From Clostridiales bacterium (GTDB lineage Bacteria; Bacillota; Clostridia; UBA1381): 6,212 nucleotides of DNA. Shown in pieces: positions 1 to 6,051 of this stretch (positions are counted from its first letter, which is position 1; the number at the start of each line of letters is the position of its first letter). Below the pieces are notes generated by a model. The model was not told the DNA's origin and ran no database searches. It saw only the letters and a program-made list of their open reading frames with translations. The translations under genes were made by a program, and so were the position numbers. The stretch lies in assembly GCA_003453455.1 (NCBI GenBank), contig DMLG01000144.1, positions 1 to 6,212 of the forward strand, read 5' to 3'.

Positions 1-112
1 CTTCTGCGTTTTCGGCAAATTCTTCGATTTCCCCGACAACTTCTTCCGCAGTTTCTTTTATTTCCTCTATGGTTTCTTCTGCTTTTTCTTCAAAATTCTT
101 ATTTTCGTCCAT
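1..112 (-). CDS. Acidic Glu-rich protein, N-terminal fragment (cut by left edge)
   Basis: The frame opens with an ATG at 112-110 and is still open at base 1, giving the first 37 residues. An AAGGAG-type ribosome binding site lies just upstream (about 125-120), and the gap to the stop of the preceding gene is only 14 bases, so the two genes are probably co-transcribed. The visible part begins MDENKNFEEKAEETIEEIKE and is dominated by glutamate with regularly spaced Ala, Ile and Val, which suggests an amphipathic or coiled-coil helix. There is no signal peptide or membrane segment in these residues. I do not recognise the family. Such acidic heads occur in front of very different domains in Clostridia, so the function lies in the missing part. 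The frame differs from that of the upstream gene, so this is not simply its broken-off continuation. Confidence 0.72.
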   Translation of the reverse strand, partial: MDENKNFEEKAEETIEEIKETAEEVVGEIEEFAENAE

Positions 113-126
113 CTTTTTTCTCCTTC

Positions 127-705
127 TTATTCCGCTGTTTCTTCGGCTGTTTCTTCTTTTGTCTGCTGCGACATTATCGCCTCAGCCTCTTTAAGCGTGG
201 TCTTTTCTGTGATTTCTTCGGGCATTCCTGCCTGCGATTTTAAGTCATCAAATGTCATACCCATAGTTTCCGCATATTTCGACATCGGCATAAGCCCGTA
301 TGCCTCCTGCCAAAGCATATTTTCGTCTGCACTTTCTATGCCGTACTGTTCCAACAGTTCTTCCGTTGTCTGATTGTTATATTTTGCATAATTTGCGACC
401 GTAAGCTTGCTCATAATCTCTGATTCTGTTGTTTTTTCCGTCACTTCGCCGCCGTCCAATCCGTATTCTGCCAAAAACTCGTCAACGCTCATATCCCGCG
501 CCTTCGCCAAATCAGAAACAGTCTGCTCCTTTTCGGGACGCTCCGGCAAAATTGACTTGATATTATCTTTCAGCGCATAGCCCGCAAGGCACAAAAATGC
601 GGCAACTATTACCGTTATTACAGTATTTGATACCCACGCACTTTTCTTTTTGATTTCTCTTTGCGGCTCGCTCTTGCGTTTTTGCCGTGCTTGTTTTTCA
701 CTCAT
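127..705 (-). CDS. Single-pass membrane protein with three degenerate ~39-residue repeats, function unknown
   Basis: A 192-residue protein of unrecognised function. Residues 1-21 are strongly basic (KRKSEPQREIKKK within them). Residues 22-45 form one hydrophobic segment (VITVIVAAFLCLAGYAL). By the positive-inside rule the N-terminus should be cytoplasmic and the rest outside the membrane. From residue 62 to 178 there are three tandem divergent repeats starting at about 62, 102 and 140. Each has the pattern [LY]A, a few residues, [ST]xx[DE][FL]L, then [YA]G[LIM] and a short acidic tail; repeats 1 and 3 share E[VI]TEKTT. The tail (QQTKEETAEETAE) is low complexity. The ATG at 705 is chosen because GGAGG lies 8 bases before it; a TTG at 723 would lie upstream of that site. 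A good promoter precedes the gene, and it is followed after 14 bases by an acidic gene. I have a weak memory of similar short helical repeats in clostridial envelope proteins, which does not assign a role. Confidence 0.85.
   Translation of the reverse strand: MSEKQARQKRKSEPQREIKKKSAWVSNTVITVIVAAFLCLAGYALKDNIKSILPERPEKEQTVSDLAKARDMSVDEFLAEYGLDGGEVTEKTTESEIMSKLTVANYAKYNNQTTEELLEQYGIESADENMLWQEAYGLMPMSKYAETMGMTFDDLKSQAGMPEEITEKTTLKEAEAIMSQQTKEETAEETAE
172..522 (-). repeat. Three tandem protein-level repeats within the membrane protein gene
   Basis: The encoded units are residues 62-100 (522-406), 102-139 (402-289) and 140-178 (288-172). Matching elements are SDLAKARDMSVDEFL / ANYAKYNNQTTEELL / SKYAETMGMTFDDL, then AEYGL / EQYGI / SQAGM, then acidic ends, with EVTEKTT and EITEKTT in units 1 and 3. 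The similarity is clear in protein but largely eroded in DNA; for example the two TEKTT stretches use different codons. This suggests an old duplication kept by selection rather than a recent slippage product. Confidence 0.7.
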
Positions 706-713
706 ATTTTTTT

Positions 714-718
714 CCTCC
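714..718 (-). promoter_or_regulatory. Ribosome binding site fixing the start of the repeat membrane protein
   Basis: GGAGG on the minus strand sits 8 bases before the ATG at 705-703. It would lie inside the coding region if translation began at the TTG at 723, so it decides for the shorter protein. Confidence 0.8.
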
Positions 719-735
719 GTCAAAATTTTAAGAAG

Positions 736-798
736 TTTACTAAGACACTATACCACTTTTTTCAAGAAATTGCAATAGTATTTTTTTATCTTAGTAAA
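736..798. repeat. 10-base inverted repeat flanking the promoter
   Basis: On the plus strand TTTACTAAGA at 736-745 is the exact reverse complement of TCTTAGTAAA at 789-798, with 43 bases between. The right arm covers the last codons of uppP; the left arm covers the predicted transcription start of the next gene. The arm centres are 53 bases apart, close to five helical turns. The core TTA(C/G)TAA is itself symmetrical, so the arms can also be read as two copies of one site. An operator pair is a possibility. An RNA hairpin terminator is less likely given the long loop, A+T-rich stem and lack of a clean U-run. Confidence 0.4.
747..775 (-). promoter_or_regulatory. Sigma-A-type promoter for the repeat protein and acidic protein genes
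   Basis: On the minus strand TTGCAA (775-770) is followed after exactly 17 bases by TATAGT (752-747). These differ from the TTGACA and TATAAT consensus by two bases and one base. The start of transcription would fall near 741-740 on a purine, giving a leader of about 36 bases with a well-placed GGAGG. It lies in the only sizeable gap inside the gene row, where a new transcription unit is expected. Confidence 0.68.
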
Positions 799-1598
799 AA
801 GTATGCAGCAACAACTGCCGCAAGCGCTATCCGATACCACCCGAATGCTGTGAAATCATGCTTTTTCACAAATTCCATCAGGAATTTTATAGATACTATC
901 GAAACAAGGTATGCCGTCGCCATTCCGATTACAAGAAGCCAAAGCTCCTGCTGTGTGAACGCAAATCCGTATTTGACAAGCTTTAAAAGACTCGCACCAA
1001 ACATTACGGGAATTGCTAAAAAGAACGAAAATTCTGCCGCAGTCTCCCTTGATGCGCCCAAAATCACCGCACCAAGTATAGTTGCCCCTGAGCGCGATGT
1101 TCCCGGCACAAGCGCCAGCATTTGGAAAACCCCCATCAGAAGCGCTGTCTTATATGTAATACCGTCAACCGAAAAAATCGTCGCCTCTCTCGGCTTCTTT
1201 TCCACTATTATAAACGCCGCACCGTAAAGAGCAAGCATTGCCGCAACCGTGTACCAGTTATACAGCGCACCATCAATCACATCATCAAACAAAAGCCCAA
1301 TGACCGCCGCAGGTATCTCCGCAACAAGCACCTTAAACCACATTGACCATGTAGATTTTTTCTCCGCCTCTGTTTTTGCAGGCGAAAAAGGGTTTAGTCT
1401 ATGAAAATACAGCGTTACTACCGCCAAAATCGATCCAAACTGTATTACCACCAGAAACAGGTCCACAAAATCTTTATTTGCGCCGCCCAGAAGATGTATA
1501 AATTCATCGGCAAGTATCATATGCCCCGTACTTGAAACGGGCAGCCATTCTGTTATCCCTTGTATTATCCCCAATATTATCGCTTTTATAATTTCCAC
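786..1598 (-). CDS. uppP: Undecaprenyl-diphosphate phosphatase (UppP/BacA)
   Basis: An integral membrane enzyme that removes one phosphate from undecaprenyl diphosphate, regenerating the C55 lipid carrier for peptidoglycan and other wall polymers; extra copies confer bacitracin resistance in known cases. The 270-residue length is normal for the family. The N-terminal signature QGITEWLPVSSTGH covers residues 13-26, including the conserved Glu17. The second signature PGTSRSGAT covers 165-173, with the conserved arginine at 169. The rest is hydrophobic multi-spanning sequence ending in AAVVAAYFLLR. The start is a GTG at 1598 with AAGGAG 7 bases upstream; this site overlaps the stop codon of the lytic transglycosylase gene 12 bases away, so the two are co-transcribed. 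There is no sign of truncation or lost active-site residues. The final codons form one arm of an inverted repeat around the next promoter. Confidence 0.97.
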   Translation of the reverse strand: MEIIKAIILGIIQGITEWLPVSSTGHMILADEFIHLLGGANKDFVDLFLVVIQFGSILAVVTLYFHRLNPFSPAKTEAEKKSTWSMWFKVLVAEIPAAVIGLLFDDVIDGALYNWYTVAAMLALYGAAFIIVEKKPREATIFSVDGITYKTALLMGVFQMLALVPGTSRSGATILGAVILGASRETAAEFSFFLAIPVMFGASLLKLVKYGFAFTQQELWLLVIGMATAYLVSIVSIKFLMEFVKKHDFTAFGWYRIALAAVVAAYFLLR

Positions 1599-1605
1599 AA
1601 ATTTT

Positions 1606-1611
1606 CTCCTT
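1606..1611 (-). promoter_or_regulatory. Ribosome binding site deciding the GTG start of uppP
   Basis: AAGGAG on the minus strand lies 7 bases before the GTG at 1598-1596 and shares its first base with the TAA stop of the upstream gene (1613-1611). No ATG in frame nearby would keep the conserved N-terminal helix. Confidence 0.75.
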
Positions 1612-2159
1612 TATCTGAATTTTTTTGAATAAAGTTTTCTATATATATAGGTAAAGATTTTTACACGCTTTACATATTTTTTTGTTTCAGAATACGGTAT
1701 ATCGGAAAGAGTCTTTCCGTCCGCAGAATAGCGCGGATCTTCAAGCCATTTGGATACATTCCCCATTCCTGCGTTATACGCCGCAAGCGCTGTTTCGGTA
1801 TTCTGATATTTCCCGACAAGGCAAGAAAGATAAAAACATCCCATTTTTATGTTTATTTCGGGATTTTCCGCCATGTCATAATCATATTCAATCCCCAGTT
1901 TTTCGCTAACCCAGTCCGCCGTTTTGTCGGTCATCTGCATAAGACCTCTTGCAAGACCCGAATGTGCGGTGTTATCAAATCCGCTCTCGGCATAAATCAC
2001 ACCTGCAACTATATATTTATCGAGGCCGTATTCCCCCGAATATTTTTCGATACTGTCCGCATATTTCAGCGGAAAAATTCTGTAAACGGTTTTTATCCCC
2101 GTATTCGCAAGCAGAACAAGGCATACGGCAATAACCGTAAATTTTATTGCATTTTTCAT
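1611..2159 (-). CDS. Membrane-anchored SLT-type lytic transglycosylase
   Basis: A 182-residue peptidoglycan-cleaving enzyme of the Slt70-like (family 1) group, which cuts the MurNAc-GlcNAc bond leaving a 1,6-anhydro end. Residues 6-20 are hydrophobic and preceded by lysines, so they act as a signal anchor; the Cys at 13 is not in a convincing lipobox. The catalytic domain follows from about residue 33. It has YAESGF with the catalytic Glu at 58, GLMQ at 72-75, NPEINIKMG at 99-107, AAYNAG at 126-131 and a closing segment IPYSETKKYVKRV (154-166). All hallmarks are intact. The compact size is usual for Bacillota homologues. The ATG at 2159 overlaps the coaE stop as ATGA, with AAAGG 7 bases before it, so translation is probably coupled. 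uppP, another envelope gene, starts 12 bases downstream. Confidence 0.94.
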   Translation of the reverse strand: MKNAIKFTVIAVCLVLLANTGIKTVYRIFPLKYADSIEKYSGEYGLDKYIVAGVIYAESGFDNTAHSGLARGLMQMTDKTADWVSEKLGIEYDYDMAENPEINIKMGCFYLSCLVGKYQNTETALAAYNAGMGNVSKWLEDPRYSADGKTLSDIPYSETKKYVKRVKIFTYIYRKLYSKKFR

Positions 2160-2728
2160 TCCCTAACCTTTCTTAAAATCGCGGATATATCAACACCCTC
2201 ACCGTTATTTGTAACAACCATATCGCAGTTTTCTTTATAAAACGAGTCGGGCTTCTGCGCGCAAATCCGCCTATCGGCAATTTTTTCGGTTATTTTGTCG
2301 CGTCGCATTATCCTCGATACACGCACTTTTTTTTCCGCCAAAACGCCTATCATCACATCGCATTTCATTCCGCTTTCAATCAGAACCGCGCCGTCAACAA
2401 ATACGGTGTCGCCGTCCGCTTTTGCAATTTGGTCCGCGATATCCGACAATATATACTTATGCGTGATTTCATTTAGTTTTTCCAATTTTTCAGGGCTACA
2501 AAAGACAATTTCGCCAAGCTTTTTGCGGTCTATATCTTCACCATTTAAAATGTCTCTGCCAAAATATGCGCAAAGCTCCTCCCTGCATGCACTTTTATCT
2601 ATGCTTTTATGGGCGGTTTTGTCTGCGTCAATGACCGCAAATCCCGCATTTCTCAGTTTCTGCGATATATAGCTTTTCCCTGCACCGCTTCCGCCCGTTA
2701 TCCCGATAATCTTTTTATTTTGCATCAT
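2156..2728 (-). CDS. coaE: Dephospho-CoA kinase (CoaE)
   Basis: Catalyses the last step of coenzyme A synthesis, ATP-dependent phosphorylation of the ribose 3'-hydroxyl of dephospho-CoA in the cytoplasm. With the start at 2728 the protein has 190 residues, typical for the family. The Walker A loop GGSGAGKS is at 12-19; the IDAD motif follows at 33-36. The lid region has RIMRRDKI, then RRICAQKP containing the RxxxQ element, and the C-terminal part ends in the TNNG motif at 173-176. The usual PLLFE motif is altered to AVLIES (114-119), keeping the Glu. Two adjacent ATG codons (2728 and 2725) are candidate starts; a weak AGAG lies upstream. A TTG at 2761 would give an atypical N-terminal extension. 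The start overlaps the end of polA by 14 bases and the stop overlaps the next start as ATGA, so the three genes are translated from one message. Confidence 0.95.
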   Translation of the reverse strand: MMQNKKIIGITGGSGAGKSYISQKLRNAGFAVIDADKTAHKSIDKSACREELCAYFGRDILNGEDIDRKKLGEIVFCSPEKLEKLNEITHKYILSDIADQIAKADGDTVFVDGAVLIESGMKCDVMIGVLAEKKVRVSRIMRRDKITEKIADRRICAQKPDSFYKENCDMVVTNNGEGVDISAILRKVRE

Positions 2729-5321
2729 ACCAGCTCTTTCCCTCTGACATATCAACCACAAGCGGAACGCTTAATTTCATGGCATTTTCCATTTCGGTTT
2801 TCAAAATCTCGCGCACTTTCTGTTTTTCTTCGGGATATGTTTCTATAATCAGTTCATCGTGCACCTGCAAAATAAGCTTTGAGCTAAACCCTTCATCTTT
2901 TAATCTTCGGTAAATCCGCACCATCGCAAGTTTTATTATGTCCGCAGCCGTACCCTGTATGGGCGTGTTGAGCGCAACTCTTTCTCCAAACGCACGGGTA
3001 TTAAAGTTAGACGAGGTTATCTCGGGAATATATCTTCTTCTCCTCATCAGTGTTTCAACATATCCGTTTTTACGCGCTATATCCTTTATTTTTTCCATAT
3101 ACTCGTGTACGCCGTTATATTTATTAAGATAATTATTGATATATTCTTTTGCTTGTTTTACGGAGATTTTCAAATCCTGCGAAAGAGAGTACTCGCCAAT
3201 CCCATAAACTATGCCAAAATTTACCGCCTTTGCACTGCTTCTCTGATCTTTTGTCACCTCATCGGGCGAAATTCCCAAAACCTGCGCCGCTGTAACTCTA
3301 TGAATATCCTCGCCTTTTTGGAATGCTTCAATCATATTCGTATCATTTGCAATATGCGCAAGCACTCTGAGTTCTATCTGGGAATAGTCCGCATCTTCAA
3401 GAATGCATCCTTCCTTCGCCACAAACATCCGGCGCATATAACTGCCAAGTTCCGTCCTTGTCGGTATATTCTGCATATTAGGTTCTGTTGAGCTTATACG
3501 CCCTGTCACCGTTGTCATCTGATTGAATACAGAATGAATACGCCCCGTTTCTGGGTTTATAACCGACATAAGTCCGTCACAGTAGGTGCTTTTAAGCTTT
3601 GAAAGGGTTCTGTATTCTAAAATAAGCGGAATTATAGGGTGTTTATCTTGCAGTTTTTCCAAAACCTCCGCATTTGTGGAATAGCCGCTCTTTGTCTTTT
3701 TGAGCGGTTTAAGCCCAAGTCTGTCAAAAAGAACCTCCGCCAGCTGTTTGGGCGAATTTATATTAAATTCGCCGCCTGCTGCGTCATAAATACTATCAAC
3801 AAGCTCAGCAATTCTTGTTCCGATTTTTTCGGAAAACTCCAAAAGGCGCTCTTTATCAATTAAAACACCTTCTTTTTGCATATCTGCCAAAACCTCGCAA
3901 AGCGGCAGCTCTACATCGTAATAGAGGCTCTCCTGTCCATTTTTTATGAGCTTTTCCTTGGTCAGCTTAACAATCGGCATTATTGCAAGAGCCTTTTTTG
4001 CCGGTGCCGTTTCATCTTCAAACAGGGAAATCTGTTTTTCTCCCCTGTCCTCATACCCCAAATATTCATACGCAAGGTCGGAAATTCCATAAGATGTATG
4101 CGACGGATTAACAAGATATGCCGCTATTGCTGCGTCATATACAACACCTCTCACATCATAATAGACATACATATCCTTTATATTTACCGTATATTTTTTT
4201 ATGTCGGGATTTTTTAATATCCCAAGCACCGTTTCTCTCGTTTGGTCATTGATTTCCACTGCCGCAGCATAGTTATCTACCGCAAATGCCGCCATTTTAA
4301 GCTTCTTTTCGGACAGCTCAAAATAGCATGCCGTTTCGCCTTTTTTGATGATTTTTTCTGCGAGATTTTGCATTTCGGAAAAAGAGTTTATAAACTCCGC
4401 TTCTGTATCTTTTAGAAAATCAATCTCTACTGTCTGTTCGGATTTTTGTACGCCCATTCTCTCTATAAGCTTGTTTAAATCGAGGCTTCGCAGTTTCTCG
4501 TAAAGTCCGTCTTTTTTTGAATAATCATTCTTTTTTAAGCATTCAAAATCCAGTTCTATCGGAACATTTTTATCTATGGTTGCAAGAGTTTTTGACAAAA
4601 AAGCCGTGTCCTTATCAGCAAGCAGTTTTTCAATGTTTTTTGCGCTTATTCCAAACTTTTCAATATTTTCATAAAGATTTTCTATACTGTGCGCCTTTGC
4701 GATTATTGAAACCGCCGTTTTTTCGCCTATTCCGTACACTCCCGGAATATTATCCGAGCTATCGCCCATAAGCGCTTTTACATCTATGAACTCGGACGGA
4801 GTAACTCCGTATCTTTCAAAAACCGCTGCGCCGTCCACGCAATCGGTTTCAGTATTCCCCTGTTTTGTAACTGTAAGCAAAACCTTGGTTCTGTCCGATG
4901 CAAGCTGTAAATCGTCTTTGTCACCCGTTGCTATAAGGCATTCTATCCCGTTTTTTTCGCACACTGCCGATACTGTGCCGATTATATCGTCCGCCTCAAA
5001 TCCCTCTTTTTCGAGAAGGCAGATACCCATAGCCCTCAAAATATCCTTTGCTATCGGGATTTGTTCCCTTAAAGCGTCAGGCATAGGCTTCCTCCCGGCC
5101 TTATATTCCTTATACATTTTATGACGGAAGGTGGGCGCTTTTAAATCAAACGCCGCACAGACATAGTCGGGATTATAGTCATCAAACAGTTTCATAAGCG
5201 TCATAAAAAAACCGTAAATGGCATTTGTCGGCGTTCCGCTTCTGGACGACAAAAAACGCACGCCGTAAAACGCACGGTTTATTAAGCTGTTTGAGTCAAT
5301 AACGAGCAGTTTTTTCATCAT
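2715..5321 (-). CDS. polA: DNA polymerase I (5'-nuclease, inactive proofreading domain, polymerase)
   Basis: Fills gaps and removes RNA primers in replication and repair. Numbered from the ATG at 5321, the 868-residue protein has three parts. The 5'-3' exonuclease (about 1-290) shows VIDSNS with Asp9, Asp59, FEADD (108-112), TGDKDDLQL and GDSSDNIPGVYGIGEK. The middle domain (about 300-470) has the 3'-5' exonuclease fold position but reads ACYFELSEK where active enzymes have the DxE metal ligands, so proofreading is very probably lost. The polymerase domain has motif A DYSQIELR (645-652), motif B RSSAKAVNFGIVYG (694-707, with the O-helix Arg, Lys, Phe, Tyr) and motif C QVHDE (819-823). GGAGG at 5337-5333 lies 11 bases before this ATG; a TTG at 5324 (8 bases) and an ATG at 5318 are alternatives. 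ung ends 16 bases upstream; coaE overlaps the 3' end. Confidence 0.97.
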   Translation of the reverse strand: MMKKLLVIDSNSLINRAFYGVRFLSSRSGTPTNAIYGFFMTLMKLFDDYNPDYVCAAFDLKAPTFRHKMYKEYKAGRKPMPDALREQIPIAKDILRAMGICLLEKEGFEADDIIGTVSAVCEKNGIECLIATGDKDDLQLASDRTKVLLTVTKQGNTETDCVDGAAVFERYGVTPSEFIDVKALMGDSSDNIPGVYGIGEKTAVSIIAKAHSIENLYENIEKFGISAKNIEKLLADKDTAFLSKTLATIDKNVPIELDFECLKKNDYSKKDGLYEKLRSLDLNKLIERMGVQKSEQTVEIDFLKDTEAEFINSFSEMQNLAEKIIKKGETACYFELSEKKLKMAAFAVDNYAAAVEINDQTRETVLGILKNPDIKKYTVNIKDMYVYYDVRGVVYDAAIAAYLVNPSHTSYGISDLAYEYLGYEDRGEKQISLFEDETAPAKKALAIMPIVKLTKEKLIKNGQESLYYDVELPLCEVLADMQKEGVLIDKERLLEFSEKIGTRIAELVDSIYDAAGGEFNINSPKQLAEVLFDRLGLKPLKKTKSGYSTNAEVLEKLQDKHPIIPLILEYRTLSKLKSTYCDGLMSVINPETGRIHSVFNQMTTVTGRISSTEPNMQNIPTRTELGSYMRRMFVAKEGCILEDADYSQIELRVLAHIANDTNMIEAFQKGEDIHRVTAAQVLGISPDEVTKDQRSSAKAVNFGIVYGIGEYSLSQDLKISVKQAKEYINNYLNKYNGVHEYMEKIKDIARKNGYVETLMRRRRYIPEITSSNFNTRAFGERVALNTPIQGTAADIIKLAMVRIYRRLKDEGFSSKLILQVHDELIIETYPEEKQKVREILKTEMENAMKLSVPLVVDMSEGKSWYDAK

Positions 5322-5332
5322 CAAAAGCTGTT

Positions 5333-5337
5333 CCTCC
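5333..5337 (-). promoter_or_regulatory. Ribosome binding site of polA, ambiguous start cluster
   Basis: GGAGG on the minus strand immediately follows the ung stop TAG (5340-5338). Downstream are three consecutive in-frame candidates, TTG 5324, ATG 5321 and ATG 5318, at 8, 11 and 14 bases. ATG preference favours 5321; spacing favours 5324. The protein differs by one or two residues at most. Confidence 0.7.
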
Positions 5338-6012
5338 CTATATGTTTTCTATCTGCCAATCAATAGGCGCTTTATTCATTGCCAAAAGCATATTATTTAC
5401 CTTTTTAAAATGCCCGCACCCGAAAAATCCGCGGCTTGCAGAAAGCGGACTTGGGTGTGCAGCCTCGAGGATAATATGCTGCGGTGCCGTAATAAGTTCC
5501 TTTTTTCGTTTTGCATCATTGCCCCACAAAAGAAAAATTACCGACTTTTTCCTTTCGTTTAAAACCTCGGTTATTTTGTCTGTAAGCCGCTCCCAGCCTT
5601 TGCCTTTATGCGAGTTTGCCTCTCCGTCGCGCACCGTAAGTGACGAATTTAAAAGCAAAACCCCTTGATGCGCCCATTTTTCCAAAAAACCATTGTTCGG
5701 GATAAAAAGCCCCATTTCATTTTGCAGTTCTTTATATATGTTTTGAAGCGACGGGGGTATGTCAACACCCTTTTTCACAGAAAAGGCAAGTCCATGCGCC
5801 TGATTTTCCCCGTGATAGGGGTCTTGTCCGAAGATTACTACCTTTGTATCCTCATAGCCCGTCCACCTGAGCGCCGTAAAAATATCCTCTTTTGCAGGGT
5901 GAATAAGATTTTTTTCATATTCCGCTTCCAAAAAGGTTTCAAGCTCTTTTATATAGTCTTTTTTTAGTTCCTCCGCTAAAAGTCCGTCCCAGTCTTTTGC
6001 TCCGATTTTCAT
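5338..6012 (-). CDS. ung: Uracil-DNA glycosylase, family 1 (Ung)
   Basis: Removes uracil from DNA by cutting the N-glycosidic bond, starting base-excision repair after cytosine deamination or dUMP incorporation. The 224-residue length is standard. The water-activating motif GQDPYH is at 62-67 with catalytic Asp64 and Tyr66. The uracil-binding strand LLLNSSLTV contains Asn122. The minor-groove loop [17 protein letters not shown] begins at His186 and matches the family closely. The start is the ATG at 6012; purine-rich AAGGAAAAGG lies upstream but the nearest good core is about 12 bases away, so initiation may be modest. polA begins 16 bases after the stop, placing the glycosylase and the gap-filling polymerase of the same repair route on one message. 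No key residue is missing. Confidence 0.97.
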   Translation of the reverse strand: MKIGAKDWDGLLAEELKKDYIKELETFLEAEYEKNLIHPAKEDIFTALRWTGYEDTKVVIFGQDPYHGENQAHGLAFSVKKGVDIPPSLQNIYKELQNEMGLFIPNNGFLEKWAHQGVLLLNSSLTVRDGEANSHKGKGWERLTDKITEVLNERKKSVIFLLWGNDAKRKKELITAPQHIILEAAHPSPLSASRGFFGCGHFKKVNNMLLAMNKAPIDWQIENI

Positions 6013-6051
6013 AACTTACCGTTTCCTTTTCCTTGGAATTTATACTAAAAA
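6013..6051 (-). other. Short gap before ung with a lone -10-like sequence
   Basis: Thirty-nine bases separate the preceding gene from ung. TATAAA on the minus strand (6044-6039) could be a -10 box, but the region 16-18 bases upstream has no good -35 match. Purine-rich AAGGAAAAGG follows. It may be a weak promoter or just A+T-rich spacer. Confidence 0.25.

Noticed and set aside
1..135. Repeat gene and acidic gene as one broken gene
   Set aside because: They are in different frames and the second has its own ATG and a good AAGGAG site after the TAA, so two intact genes explain the sequence better.
706..723. Earlier TTG start (723) for the repeat membrane protein
   Set aside because: The GGAGG at 718-714 would fall inside the gene, whereas it is ideally placed for the ATG at 705.
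706..785. Intrinsic terminator after uppP
   Set aside because: No G+C-rich hairpin followed by a U-run is visible; the only inverted repeat has a 43-base loop and A+T-rich arms.
661..1227. Long open frame on the plus strand (188 codons)
   Set aside because: It lies opposite uppP and the start of the repeat-protein gene, has no ribosome binding site, and its product looks like a random antisense translation. uppP motifs on the other strand are unmistakable.
1611..2159. Lytic transglycosylase as a lipoprotein
   Set aside because: The Cys at residue 13 sits within the hydrophobic segment after Ala-Val, a poor lipobox; a signal anchor fits better.
2729..2761. Earlier TTG start (2761) for coaE
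   Set aside because: It would add eleven residues not seen in the family, which normally begins a few residues before the GxTGGxGxGKS loop, and would overlap polA further.
3105..4217. Plus-strand open frames opposite polA (3105-3491, 3876-4217)
   Set aside because: Both sit inside the polA coding region, give Cys/Ile/Phe-rich sequences typical of antisense frames and have no domain I recognise.
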